This document shows, piece after piece, positions 55,001 through 60,885 of a stretch of DNA of 64,000 bases; positions within the stretch are counted from its first letter, which is position 1, and every line of letters begins with the position of its first letter. Both the position numbers and the translations under genes were made by a program. Origin of the DNA: Pseudomonadales bacterium. Lineage in GTDB: Bacteria; Pseudomonadota; Gammaproteobacteria; Pseudomonadales; Azotimanducaceae. Where the stretch lies: NCBI GenBank assembly GCA_019090615.1, contig JAHRVQ010000026.1, positions 30,346-94,345 of the forward strand, given 5' to 3'. The notes under the pieces were generated by a model. The model saw only the letters and a program-made list of their open reading frames with translations, was not told the origin of the DNA and ran no database searches.

Positions 55001-56082
55001 AGATCAAAGGCGGGAATATCTAGATTCGCCGTCACCACGCCGGATGTATTTTCAACCCCATACTGGGGGCTCAGATCATCGTAGTGACCGCCTTCAAAGC
55101 CTAATGCGTCCGGGCTATCCGGGTCGATCAACTGACTGACGATATCAGCCTGCAGGTCAAGCGCGCCATCAACAACCCTGGCACCCAGGAAGCCTATATT
55201 GAGATTGAAGTCCATATCTGGGTCGACGGCGGTCACGCTGACTAATAGATCGTCAGCTGATCTAATATAGAAGTCATCAGCGGTAAGGCTGGCATCACTC
55301 TTGCCGGAAGTAAATACACCAAATTCGAAGCCGAAGCTTAAGGTGGCATCAACGCCTACCTCCGGTGACGTGGGGTCCGATGCAAGCCCCGTGAAAGCAT
55401 GCAGCTTAAGATCGTCGGCTTCAAGACCCAGGTCGATCGGAAGCGTTCGTGAAACAGTTAGTTCAAACCCAACCTGTAATGAAATTTCGCTGTCAATATC
55501 ATCAGTCAGGTTAATTGTCTGGGCATTGATTACATTAAAATCAACAATATAGTTCCCACCGAGGTCCATCAGGGTTGTATCCAGATCATCAACGATCTCA
55601 GCTATGAAGGCGTCTGTTTCTCCGGACCAGCTATTGAGAATATCAGCCATGGGCTGGAACAGCAGATTGTCGACAAGTTCCGCGGCAGAAACAAAACCGT
55701 CAGAATTATCGTCCCAGCCATCAAGGATCATCTCATCGTTAGCGTCAATAAAGGCGTTGCCATTGGCATCAACAGACAAACCAAGCAGATCGTCAATCGA
55801 GGGCGCTTGGTTTTCACCGTCCTTCAGTAAGAACGGTATTCGCTGCTCGAGTAGAGATTCGCTATCCAGAAAGTCAGTGACCTTCTCTCCTAGCAGATCT
55901 ACCCCATCTGCGGTCGCGGCAGCGGCACCAACGCCAAAGTCTGCACTGAGCAATATCCTTGGTTCTATCGCTTCGAGTCGTACCCGCCGCGATGCGGCTT
56001 GCAGCGGTTTACGTTTGTATGCCTGCAACCCTTTATCTAACTGTGGTTCAATTCCTCTAGGCTTTGAAAATGGAAACGCCAT
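40045..56082 (-). CDS. giant LEPR-XLL / RTX-repeat surface protein with C-terminal metzincin-like domain
   Basis: 5,345 residues from ATG at 56082, which has AGGAG seven bases upstream; an ATG twelve codons earlier (56118) has none. An N-terminal LEPR-XLL signal (LEAIEPRILLSAD, about 36-48) is followed by EF-hand-like loops (DDNSDGFVSAAEL, near 120). A long beta-rich region runs to about 2,400. Then RTX calcium repeats (GGxGxDxxx) span about 2,410-4,600. Two LamG-like segments follow (about 4,775-4,950 and 4,950-5,115). The last domain has HELGHLESSSH at 5,233-5,243 and a GLM Met-turn. It is probably exported and surface-attached or released, calcium-stiffened. The three adaptor genes downstream are likely its export or processing partners. 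Confidence 0.88.
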   Translation of the reverse strand: MAFPFSKPRGIEPQLDKGLQAYKRKPLQAASRRVRLEAIEPRILLSADFGVGAAAATADGVDLLGEKVTDFLDSESLLEQRIPFLLKDGENQAPSIDDLLGLSVDANGNAFIDANDEMILDGWDDNSDGFVSAAELVDNLLFQPMADILNSWSGETDAFIAEIVDDLDTTLMDLGGNYIVDFNVINAQTINLTDDIDSEISLQVGFELTVSRTLPIDLGLEADDLKLHAFTGLASDPTSPEVGVDATLSFGFEFGVFTSGKSDASLTADDFYIRSADDLLVSVTAVDPDMDFNLNIGFLGARVVDGALDLQADIVSQLIDPDSPDALGFEGGHYDDLSPQYGVENTSGVVTANLDIPAFDLLQDTGFLLRIGNLGISTEVNVDDDDSNLSNADLILDIEAALAAASLDDLIEVGLSGDKVQFSVAATDVTPLGFDAESLAMDGLLLATGAPSTFEPGSTVSFLLSIGGALPSLVSVRFADAARKDIGFDPNQTATLMPLVAQSAAEPSGSLSEGGDVSADFTLTITQSGGAMTAVAIAVTDSDVAPDPNTSVADLVADLNVALTTAGVGALVSASETGGVISLSPLDASISALEISASDTVTNTDLGFGNQAVYLAMTAASSIGDVTFSDGLDNTNDDAHFVVTVNGADTDILVAADNGRTTQAELAAAIDTALGNAGLAITATESAGAIVLTADNAGVNEFSVVAENQDINDLIDDVDRALAAANVAGVAVSDNGGRLQFLAADSLEITGTLTFDAGVLGPELDSSDAVPDASFTADTGEDSNITFVLPVEVLPGIHDPSKGADYVPANYYDPQNLAIVANFDPFGTLSDLDLASNRFDLDFTVNPDSPPADPGNIPVPNPVPVETLELINFDEVLQFNQIEPGSFIGMLSGLGRALDSIMQSGEFSLYGIPFTEAVLTDMVSFEALIEDALIYDPGPNGIFDEDPGATDDANRLLERRLLPDLPGDPKYGAFPAYDTAQELGVALSDLLSLPLFSDVAFEAAGGINPTYDVLSNELTYDVDLISTDTVSIGIAEDFDERFAFNVDLSPFSEFAIKSVGVDGVVEEDLLVSFEARTVFSTTFGFNLSQSPLSTEERFFVENAEFGGAFEAEINSGGVEGSALLGIVGVDVLVDGTLGAQFSSQLKADFGAPGSQVTLSEIKADIHQNYLGNQADGIQVATDPVVQKLSSLNFDGQNALANLSAGSRVVSASGGTAYIFSVEDNGDDGTLTLFDVNGTFADDDLFIDVRNIGDALPVPGGFVNGVVSSVDQFGELTMDVTVQSGFDQHGFGQVLEDALDGLNGVVNLHLTDFGDPNVATDPAVDSTLLLTDLTAITAGGFSLADMSIFSYVDLISALESLADLISELEAAYPILSEIIPIVNRSVSDLLGLQEGVDLAIASARLVLEEQATLLEPGQVDIPTLNLQGMAAALRGAFGLADNSTGLIIDLLDDGDGLYLTLDFDIEETISTTLGLDIELGDNLPNLTSGRILRVDGELGWGFKIGIDLATPGDVQLFNPDGGFDGELSILGEGAEGIGMVFLAQVGEMPVQVMDALVDINLDFDLGGLDFGGDKKSLTNVNFSDFVSNIDDQTYDVSIPLFDVAGGLTGFLGEIAGSGTALIDDAVADAFSLLDPAALTDLEDLVDEFVNNVVEFDPLDNILLLTDTADFFFEAIQDVIDTVTSIDIPIVGDNLADGARFIEDFRAQFVEKFRRLVENSTELNADDVTTFLTDFFSGIGLDVVASKVLDTPDEVRWTLSLGETYTVPFDLGFDLGVPLLAMDLDIPIDVELIWSLDIGLGVNEADGAFILLNQGGGDELNIDLVVGMPENDLFRGELGFLEVSVDNNGSGVEFGFDVDLSNTAGGDVLAINDLGNLAVATMIAGGPTGDHLLDLTLEIGVNGLDGVFPKISTDFVMDWSMDPGALVDNVVAAGLELIDYRNVNLDLTSFLNGFLGDILNEIGEFTQPLNEIIDFLSADIPIISQLFGPTSILDIAAIFGDINIDYIDWIEGVFDVIDVINDLTAGPGDQLSLSIGELEIYDPLDLDLDGLSSAAGLVSELFNIDADLGQVIDDALGGFNNLLATAGDAIGSFDDAINALSPDPGPDTETFNAVTSLNIGDPGALFAFPFLDNPSSILGLLVGQDVTLVQVDIPPLGVGFDYDQFVTIFGPLGVSIGAGFFVGFDLSFGFDSYGLNRYARSDFTNPGLIFDGFFFGDREAGSDNDVTTGVDIPEIFLEFTLTGTAELNLGVARGGVGGGITARIFWDWHDPNNDGAVHISEIINNIEHAERVGDDAVLAPFDFGGDLSARFFAFLIIDLGIVELEYFFDIFGPEVLLDFEIGFDRSPILATDLDNGTLQLNMGPNAIDRLNGDTSDGNENFTVTYDDSTGDILISSAVLGVTSNQRYTGNYNHIVGLGGQGNDTIEFIGFDESNITFNLQGGVGDDKIMFAENAGINPATGAGAIILGGRGNDILIGSHLNDYIEGGQGNDHIEGGRGYDTLFGDSGNLQILDSSSQSIGARVSALDGDDVVYGGSMNNASLADDDVDDIIFGGGGMDELHGDAGRDIILGDGGRFNFTLTNGHIDMSGFDIADFVPNAPLDDNPATSTDEKIQNILLELTGWFSGTDLGDGANDTIFGGADSDIIFGGAANDTIESGGGNDYAVGGRGFDEISGNDGDDNLFGNGQDDIINGNAGRDVMSGSFGDDVMHGNAGDDYMTGGRGRDIMYGDADNDEVVGQGEPDILFGGTGNDLVVGGVGADIMMGDDGLVVKFGVNGDPDLVIGNGNVGLLAAYAGAADDVSGSLDLIITDPVAGDGNDILSGGEAGDLILGGGGDDLAGGDVDPRSTIANPPDEETPVGRDFIIGDGGVMQFFERRLQLVASVIDTDPTTFRDTLFGDNGRDVIIGGQGADGNDNGSDPTKNVMGNDFMLAGGHGPGRGATDDGVNDDDIIIGDNGELVYVAPGLANFGRLSHIQTTDVSNATGGADTVFGELGDDIILGGVNGGVNGSVDVLSGSLGDDVILGDNGIIHYNYEWESDADVTDNVFTPSDGDVSTLDLIRSFADGLGGIDIISGDAGIDTLLGGEAGDIIYGDNNTASAGADDGGDIILGDNGDLFFATLTGQVLVQGDAVDYITTTDTSDGTGGADTISGNTGTDIILGGVNDGGVDVLYGDAANQGIHDSDDLILGDNGILLFNYDWQSDVDVSDDDYSPGDGDRLTLDLIRSFIDGLGGVDTISGDVGGDLIIGGTNGDTIHGDNATANAGGLDGDEIILGDNGDVFFNGAAIVDARVVLSSSVQVISTRDQFENTGGADLVEGNAGDDIILGGVNFNALGIDRLYGDARDPAHTFDGDDIILGDNGLISFAEGDADLATLDLIQTTARDDSGITILGGIDQIFGNAGSDTLLGGSAGDTMIGDNDELVDESGVADLFGDGADADILIGDQGRVLRVNDIPTVIESTDLTETEGGADHIQGNDGADVIIGGVDSDELHGEAFLAGGLAVGDLVTAAGDDVMLGDEGRLRFNVTSGETLVTLTGAGVPVEAVGDDDPLTLDLIETFSTGVLGAGDEIYGNGGSDVAMGGSGDDLIYGDFYKGSLVSATNPGDDQLFGDGGEKTFQAGAAVVLRSIEPGQGGSDIIHGNDHDDVIVGGVSGDLLYGEADETNLGLIAGRAGEDIILGDNGRLDWILADDTILDRQDVEDHLTGTTVTLDSAPTTLDRITSTHPTIGGADVIYGNGNSHVDLGDILVGGTAGDTIRGDAREDFTGDDGIDGKDLAFGDHAKVYPSLAEADAFFVNNYFFSIDTQSADLGAGDVIWGNANNDILIGGQADDVMFGGTGDDDMIGGHNVAHGSDDLDAMPLDDILAIGPVDLADLNPADLNEINDVMDGGADDDVMAGDNAIIIRQPNDVIADSLLSPRFKMTDGDGELHRLISERLGGLADVDIGFEANVTTALQPHQDMTLVRTVTLLDHSETIEDAAIASPLMPRPFGNDIMVGGSEDDEIWGQLGDDVIQGDGEITVTTPVIVAYDPYNPAQGADQSFDVRDFTIRVDLSTSSDATLSFSVAEALGDGDDYIEGNGGNDRIYGNLGQDDLIGGSSTLFGLSDADAGFHSEASGNILRPDGADLIYGGAGNADLLVRNAVVDGFNTLVPEAERHATDADTILGDNGDIFRIVTDVDPADEIVEIGYARFAYDYDAITRDGFVDDGFGTADDALSIRARAVSFSDYGYTYIDHDLDPSTRDVLNFLPTARGEGDLIYGESGDDVVHGMTGADTIFGNSEHDNLHGEIGSDMLLGGTGIDGLMGDDGLILTSRNDLQAEPMNGVAALNAEQVFLKKNDEVDTEALNAIITTPGNIQVAIINIENELTKGVELFAFRTDDIDGDLGTTPTNEFAEAMRWNDIIFGGLQNDFIHGGAGDDAISGAEALPVYYSGAGYNNGNPDQAFFEVNAFLQNMQGSPVNGTPDLADNPFWFSFAPYNPGEILRFEGKAISDEHGQGLRTRDEFVWYDEFNPRRKVMFDFDAAPDDVTLLTTVTGVSNPIDFILNFDVEEGPLGPMFDGENLMASDGADRIFGDLGNDWLVGGTGRDHMYGGRGDDLLNIDDNHDSGPGGRVGPHDPAPDPIDNSQSDEFQAYADIVYSGAGRDIMILNTGADRAIDWVGEYNSYIVPFSPFGAFHISRTLQPQVPEFLFALSASDGVDDRASVDLGIINNTVDAQLFVDQKNIDVRVDDPDPIRNYEPYGELGMVRQTDFDWQEQTGAPNDPQPGNLQGKREIMRRELFSDAELALFAADVGIFDVENGMMKATPEVQGEETVSLFHLDQFQPSYMEILVTINAEKDKAGTKSNAYVIFDYQGPDEFKFAGVDVGTDKLQIGHRDASGWIVDSQTQLQLKHEWDYDLTVALFNSVATVYVDQNQNLSLDFGEALNDGGMLGVGTVNAVATFDDFQVQQLPPIWTFDIEQSFNGSHNLTEQDGIWAFDGGALVGSVDGSNPGIATQYMDLAAYSRLELTTNLNTSGQAGLVFDYYNADDFKYVTLDAATDRVIIGHFTSHGWRIDTTADFNLNGNNDYELTAVMFGTTVTVLVDGQPVLSHIFNGLLNDGDYGLLVTDGSATFDDLRVRGDDPAYGQALMAATVAEVSDEVLLTSEQAFNLLEAAAANLGLSADETSDIEIRIADLPGLMLGQLQGNILTLDINAAGHGWFIDPTPTVGEEFDAAGLAIDDEAISSIDLLTVLTHELGHLESSSHSDEGLMAGSLDVGTRLLPELDTTEIGTMIDAQSAVISSRSANAGVDRAAIAFEDKGETWLAYGDESALVRQGLIPRDEPGDDQWLDLSAAEKLITKQRQIAW
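42300..48840 (-). repeat. RTX calcium-binding repeat region with higher-order repeats
   Basis: Dozens of GGxGxDxxx nonapeptides, with signatures such as GGAGDDTI, LFGGTGND and IILGDNG. Within 46260-47250 a larger unit of about 490 bp recurs, each with NYxWxSDxDVxD, LDLIRSFxDGLGG and GDIILGDNGD. Such long units point to duplication of RTX blocks. Confidence 0.85.
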
Positions 56083-56128
56083 AGTCGAACTCCTGATAGA
56101 GCTACCGTTTTGGTGCACGACGATCGGT

Positions 56129-56150
56129 ATAAGCGCAAGCTTGCGCTTAT
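56129..56150. promoter_or_regulatory. perfect 22-bp palindrome upstream of the giant gene
   Basis: The half-site ATAAGCGCAAG is followed at once by its exact reverse complement, with no spacer. It lies 47-68 bp before the start codon at 56082. It could be an operator for a dimeric regulator or form a strong hairpin in the 5' leader. I found no match to a known operator. Confidence 0.55.
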
Positions 56151-56964
56151 TAAATCAGTCGCGGTGCAGATTTTATGCAAAGACAAGGCATGGAGCTGTT
56201 TAGCAGGGTAAAGGCTTAGCAGATTAAAATCTTAGCGGGAATTGATGATCGTAAATCCCTTTACTATACCGAGCCAGGGTCCTCCTGCCGGTTCATGAAA
56301 CCATCCTTTGTTGAGTGATCCTGGCCTCATAGTGATCCAGGATTCAATCGACTCATTTCAAACTGTTGTTCTTGTTACCGAACTGAGAATTTGCTGCGCA
56401 GTTTGGTCCCAGGCCAAAAACCTTAATTTACAGAAGCGCCTTAGGTCAAGTGATGTAAAAACATATTTGCAAAAACAGTATTCGAAAATTATTTGAAACT
56501 GGAATCCATTTTGACACTCTCAACAACTCAAAAAATTCTTGAATATGACAGACCACCATTCGGATTACCCGATGCCATTAGACTTCTATGCCCCTGAACC
56601 AATACTATCTGCGGCCTCCAGACCTAAGCACCAAAATAACCAGGTGAGCACTGCCACCTATGACCTGGCTGGTTTCGCCCCAGTAGCCCCTGCATCCCCT
56701 GTACAATTACAGTATTTTTGCATGAAGGTGAGCCTAAGGATTATCTGACAAGCGGTAGAACCTGGCATACATAAATCCCCAAAAGGGTCAGGTCAAAAAT
56801 CGAATATACTCGGTCGCAACCAGGCAATTCTTTCAAGAGAGCCAGACGGCAATTTGTAAAAATTACAATAATATCGCGTGGCGTTCTATCGCCAATTCAG
56901 CCAGGCTTGTGCCACGAAATTCCAATTGGTCCCAAAGGAGATATTTACAATAGGTGATGAGATT
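56151..56964. other. spacer between the giant gene and the broken antitoxin gene
   Basis: No supported gene on either strand. It should hold the promoter of the giant gene. It contains an inverted repeat ATCCTGG/CCAGGAT (56319-56325 with 56338-56344). A 69-codon plus-strand frame at 56539 lacks a ribosome site and is not called. Confidence 0.4.
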
Positions 56965-57208
56965 ATGAATATTGGCCATGATATTGAGCAAGCTTACGAA
57001 ATAAAAGATGCCGTGGTACAAGTGCCGCTTCATGACTTTGAAGCTTTACTTGCGCATCATATTGAAGAGCTGAAAGATATTGCCACTCTGGACCAGGCTC
57101 TTCTCAGTCCTGAAGAAACATTTCCTGGCGAGGTTGCCATCGAACTGTTGGCTGGCAATAATCCTTTAAGAGTTTACAGACAATATCGCAAGCTTACACA
57201 AGAACCCA
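56965..57208 (+). pseudogene. XRE-type antitoxin gene, truncated by an IS
   Basis: Reading from ATG at 56965 (AGGTGATGA upstream) gives MNIGHDIEQAYE, then VVQVPLHDFEALLAHHIEEL and EETFPGEVAIELLAGNNPLRVYRQYRKLTQ. This is the N-terminal portion of HTH antitoxins in which the helix-turn-helix begins right after the RxYRxLTQ segment. The frame runs into the left inverted repeat of the IS-like element at 57209, after which the protein is unrelated, so the DNA-binding domain is lost. No toxin gene was recognised upstream. Confidence 0.65.
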
Positions 57209-57759
57209 AATCCCCAGATAGGAGTCCATGTTGGACTAAAAGTCCATTATGTTGCCTCTTTTTCTTGCGCTTCGAGCAATTATCCAGGCATACCTGAGTC
57301 GTTTTAGTCAAAAAACGGTCCTCGGCGCGCCTTATATAGGCCATTAGCAGGTTTTGGACGGAACTATCCTGTTCAATCCTGGGCGTCATCTATATCTCGG
57401 TCAAATAGGCGGCGGTTCAAACTCCTTTAGCGCAAAAAGCACGCGCTCTAGTAAGATTCGGTGTTTTTCAGATAGTTTTACAAATAACTGACGCTCTGTT
57501 TTGACGACCTTTGCGGTCATACCATATAACCGCCAGCGTAGGGTCATTGCGCGATGATGTGACAACGTATCGCCACCAAAGTCCAGTTTGAGTTCCTTGA
57601 TACGGTTTTCACTGTCTTCTGCCCGTTGGTTGTACCAATTTTATAAGGTAGAATCATTTTAAGCCTTGAATTGTGCACCCATTGGGTGATGGTCTGTTTT
57701 GTCGCTAACCGTTATACAACCAAGGCTTCCTACATTTTAGGGTTTTCTATCTGGGGATT
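57209..57759 (-). mobile_element. internally deleted IS1380-type element with terminal inverted repeats
   Basis: A 551-bp element bounded by a perfect 13-bp inverted repeat, AATCCCCAGATAG (57209-57221) and its complement (57747-57759). The inside holds only fragments of a transposase on the minus strand, so it is not autonomous. No clear target duplication flanks it: GAACCC on the left and AAGGCA on the right. It interrupts an antitoxin gene. Confidence 0.75.
57401..57640 (-). pseudogene. IS1380 family transposase C-terminal fragment
   Basis: The minus strand reads NWYNQRAEDSENRIKELKLDFGGD, the IS1380 signature around the catalytic Glu. It then jumps to the C-terminal MTLRWRLYGMTAKVVK and ends with EFEPPPI and a stop. 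The segment between GGDTLSHH and RAMTLRW is deleted, and the N-terminal and central DDE parts are missing. Confidence 0.75.
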
Positions 57760-57846
57760 AAGGCAGGCATCTACGGTTAATGTGTGGGTTTTGACGGGAC
57801 ATAATGTTGAGTCATCTACTATTCTTTCGACTCTGAGGTTCACCCC

Positions 57847-58572
57847 ATGAAACACATTCTAATTGCCGGTCTGCTCAGTCTCGGTGTCGTGTCTTCCGCT
57901 CTGGCGGGACCCCTCACGTTTGAGGTCACGTTTGACGTAGTCGTTAATCCAGGGACTGCGATCCCAGACGATATTGGCCTAAGTGGTTCTACGTGGACAT
58001 TTACACAAGTGTACCCGGACTCGACATTTTACGTTGATGACTTTGGAGCAGTTTTTGCCGGAGGAGCAATGACGACGTTGACTATCGCCGGGTCCGCTGG
58101 GGGAGCACAAGACGGAACCTTTGGGAATGTCACGGGAACTGCAGGCATCGACATATTTGGAGGTTTCGAGGGTCTCTTTGTTGATAATCTGACGAATTAC
58201 AATTTCCCGGGATTTATGTTACCCAGCGGGGATGTGCTTGAATTCGGCTTGAGTCTGTTTGCACCGGCTTCCCAACCCAACATTGGCGACGCGGTTCAGA
58301 CCAGTGATTTTGGTCTCATTCAAGCCAATAACTCTTCTTTTGGAATCACAAGGCTAACTGGCCCTAATTTCTTTGAGCAAATTTCATACAACTTTGCCAA
58401 CTCCAATTCGCTTTCATCACCGATCGTGACCGGCGGTCCGACCGATGGCAATACTCCTCCCCCACAGCCCCCTACAGCAGTCCCCGAACCCTCCACATTT
58501 GTCCTCCTCGGCATTGGCGGCATCGCTTTGGTCGGCTACTGTGCTCGACGCAAACGGCAACAGGCTGCGTAA
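57847..58572 (+). CDS. PEP-CTERM sorting-domain secreted protein
   Basis: 241 residues: signal peptide ending SALAGP, a low-complexity beta-rich body with many G, T, F and N residues, a proline linker (TPPPQPPTAVPEPST) and the PEP-CTERM anchor: the AVPEPSTF motif, a helix LLGIGGIALVGYC and the basic tail ARRKRQ. Such proteins are cleaved by the exosortase XrtA during export to the surface or matrix; no exosortase is in this window. GAGG lies eight bases before ATG. It has its own terminator. The Y-V-A pattern of the body is not assignable to a known fold. Confidence 0.9.
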   Translation: MKHILIAGLLSLGVVSSALAGPLTFEVTFDVVVNPGTAIPDDIGLSGSTWTFTQVYPDSTFYVDDFGAVFAGGAMTTLTIAGSAGGAQDGTFGNVTGTAGIDIFGGFEGLFVDNLTNYNFPGFMLPSGDVLEFGLSLFAPASQPNIGDAVQTSDFGLIQANNSSFGITRLTGPNFFEQISYNFANSNSLSSPIVTGGPTDGNTPPPQPPTAVPEPSTFVLLGIGGIALVGYCARRKRQQAA

Positions 58573-58592
58573 GTTTAATTGAACAATCTCTC

Positions 58593-58626
58593 AACCGTCG
58601 GCATCCAGGTGTCGGCGGTTTTTTTC
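58593..58626 (+). terminator. Rho-independent terminator of the PEP-CTERM gene
   Basis: An 11-bp stem with two G-T pairs (AACCGTCGGCA with TGTCGGCGGTT), a six-base loop and seven T residues, 21 bp after the stop codon. Confidence 0.9.
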
Positions 58627-59266
58627 ATTGGTGCGAGACATCGACCACATGACACGGCAGTCCACCTGCACCAGCCTCAATCGGCTCGATCCAGCTATGA
58701 ATACCACGGCAATCCAATGCAGCTGTGCCATGTCAGCCATATCAACGGGATCGATTAGAGCGTCTATGACTAGGCGTCCCCGCAGCTATGTCACCAGACC
58801 TGCCTTTTGTCTAGACCGACTCACAGTTAGAGTCGATGGTAAGATTCAATATGAGCCACCAGATTAGTGGCTATTCAGATACTGACCATCCTCTACTGAA
58901 AAACAGCCCCACAGACTTCTTTTCACAAAAATCCCCAATCAGAATACTTTTGAAATCTGAGGTAAATGCGGTTTAAATTTACTATCCTCCGGCAATAACT
59001 GTAAAGTTGAGGTCTGATCGCCACCGTGGAATCAATAAAATGATGCTATTGCTCACGTAATCTATCTTGCGCGCCTTCATCAATATTCGGATCGGCCACT
59101 AAACTATCCTCAGTCTGTTGCTCTATTTTTGTCTGTCATACAGCACAACGAATGGACACACTCGCTCGCACTATAGATTTGGGACAGAAGTGTTATTGGA
59201 GCGGTATAGTTAAGTTTTAGGTATCACAAAGAAAGGTGACTCCTATTATAGAATGAAAGAGTGTAA
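58627..59266. other. spacer without a supported gene
   Basis: About 640 bp. It has a hairpin AGCCAC/GTGGCT (58854-58872). A minus-strand acidic tail reading SLVADPNIDEGAQDRLREQ and a stop (around 59058-59120) may be the end of a lost gene, but no start or ribosome site is intact. Confidence 0.35.
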
Positions 59267-59644
59267 TCACGATTGATGATCCTCGTTCCATGCGTATCCA
59301 AGTTGAGCTGCGAGAACATCTAACCGCTTATCTTGAGTCCACAATTTAGTCCCCGTATCAAGGGCTACCGACGCGAGAAGTTGCACATCGATGTAACCGA
59401 TACCTTTTCCCATCAGCGCATTTTTTTCGATAAAGAACAGTGTCTCTTCGTGATTCACCGTTGGCATTGAACCTAACCCACCCCATAGCTTTAATAGCTG
59501 CGATCGATTATTGAGATTACCGCAAGCTAGTTCTCCCAATACCAGGGGATGCATAACAACCCGACTACTGCGAAGCAAGCCTGACAGGACCAGAGATTCA
59601 CTCCGCAAGTGGTCTATCCATACTGACGTATCGACCAGGATCAT
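59267..59644 (-). CDS. vapC: VapC-type PIN-domain toxin
   Basis: 125 residues from ATG at 59644. PIN-domain acidic residues are present: Asp in ILVDTSVWIDHL, Glu in VLGELACGN, and Asp in GYIDVQLLASVA and TQDKRL. VapC proteins cut RNA and are blocked by the partner VapB. ATG overlaps the vapB stop as TGATG; a TTG one codon earlier overlaps as TTGA. Length is typical (about 125-140). Confidence 0.92.
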   Translation of the reverse strand: MILVDTSVWIDHLRSESLVLSGLLRSSRVVMHPLVLGELACGNLNNRSQLLKLWGGLGSMPTVNHEETLFFIEKNALMGKGIGYIDVQLLASVALDTGTKLWTQDKRLDVLAAQLGYAWNEDHQS

Positions 59645-59835
59645 CAATTGCTACGGTGCCTTGGTATGTCATCGAGTTGCGGTTCCGTTCCTCCAAGCTG
59701 CGAAAGGCGTTTTGCGCTCTCACGTTGAATCAGGGCTTTAAGGCTCTCCCGAAGTAGAGCGGTTTTCTCTTTAACGCCAGTTAATCTGACTGCCTCTTCA
59801 TAAAGCTGGTCATCTATATTTAAAGTTGTTCGCAT
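59644..59835 (-). CDS. vapB: VapB-type antitoxin
   Basis: 63 residues. MRTTLNIDDQLYEEAVRLTG is the usual N-terminal ribbon-helix-helix start of this VapB type. The acidic C-terminal part LGGTEPQLDDIPRHRSN should wrap the toxin. It precedes vapC in the same operon, as usual for this type, and the pair is expected to autorepress its promoter. Confidence 0.9.
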   Translation of the reverse strand: MRTTLNIDDQLYEEAVRLTGVKEKTALLRESLKALIQRESAKRLSQLGGTEPQLDDIPRHRSN

Positions 59836-59917
59836 AACGATGATTTCTGTGTGTGCATCAATTACGCATCAGTATATGCGCCTTATGTATGCAGCACAAC
59901 CCTGGGCAGCGAGATCT

Positions 59918-60733
59918 TCAATACTCTTTTTCAACACCTTGCGCCTTACGCCATTGCCTGGGAGTCACGCCTGTCCATTGCTTAAAGTGCCGACTAAAAA
60001 TAGCCACTTCGGCATAACCCAACTTTAGCACTAGATCAGTCGCTAGTACCTAAATACTGGCAAGCAATATCCCGTCGGGTTTCCAGCAACAATTTACTAA
60101 AACTGGTGCCATCAGCTTTAAAACGCCGTTGCAATACGCGTGTATGCAAATCTAAACTGGTGGCAATATGCTGCAAGCTATATTCACCACTCGCTAATGC
60201 GTCAGACAATAAATACTTGACTCGTACAGGCAAACTATCGGGAAACAGTTGTTCTAACTTTTTATCCGCCGCTCAAAGTACTAACGATAAAGCGCTGGGT
60301 CGGTCTGAAGCGGTCGCGACAATCTACTGCGAGGAAACTGCATGCCGTCAAATTCACTATCAAAAACTAAACAGCGCTGAAACACGGCGACTTTTTCATA
60401 GTCTTTCGGTTCAGACTGTCGCAAATGGATACTATAACGATTAGCCAAATCTGGACTATTTATGAAGCCTTTCGACATTTGCCCAACGCTCGTTTGCAGT
60501 AATTGCTGCAATTCTGAATCGTTAGTGAAGTCCAGGCGGAATTGCCAGCGTGTAAAATCACCGAATGCTTTATTTTCAATATGCGCACCTTGCGCATGCA
60601 AACTCAGATTCTCACTTATATACCGCCAGAAATCCCCCACTGTTTCTTGTACGCCAAGCCCGTAAGATAAATCGCCAGAGATTACGAAACCTTGCGTAGA
60701 AGCCAATCGAAGACCAAACATTGGATCCTGCAT
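59918..60733 (-). pseudogene. AraC-family regulator, inactivated by a stop and frameshifts
   Basis: Minus-strand fragments join into one AraC regulator. The effector-binding part (residues up to LQTDPALYR, 60733-60281) ends at a stop codon. Then, in a second frame, PVRVKYLLSDALASGEYSLQHIATSLDLHTRVLQRRF is the HTH start. After another frameshift, KLGYAEVAIFSRHFKQWTGVTPRQWRK is the second HTH helix pair. The N-terminus is also missing: homologues should have about 100 more residues before MQDPMFGLRL. It stands next to a broken FAD oxidoreductase on the opposite strand. Confidence 0.8.
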
Positions 60734-60770
60734 GACTGCCAGGAAATGGCGTAAGGAGCAAGGTGTTGAA
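59930..60770. repeat. 41-bp inverted repeat flanking the broken AraC gene
   Basis: 59930-59970 and 60730-60770 are inverted copies with about four mismatches. The left arm lies in the C-terminal AraC coding (minus, TPRQWRKAQGVE). The right arm reads in the opposite direction as TARKWRKEQGVE on the plus strand, the same C-terminal piece of another AraC gene. Confidence 0.75.
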
Positions 60771-60885
60771 CAAAGGCTGCTGGCATTTTTCGATGGTGAT
60801 GTCGATGGAGCGCTCGAACAACAACCAATTTGCGGCCCTTCGAGGTATGCTCTCGCGCGTCTATAAAGCTTAATGAGATCGTGTT

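Noticed and set aside
56539..56748. 69-codon frame in the spacer beside the giant gene
   Set aside because: No ribosome site, proline/alanine-rich random-like sequence.
57174..57389. 71-codon minus-strand frame beside the IS1380 remnant
   Set aside because: It crosses the terminal repeat of the element into the antitoxin gene; only the part inside the element could be transposon DNA, and it does not match the transposase.
58628..58867. 79-codon frame after the PEP-CTERM terminator
   Set aside because: It starts just past a strong terminator with no ribosome site and has cysteine/arginine-rich random-like composition.
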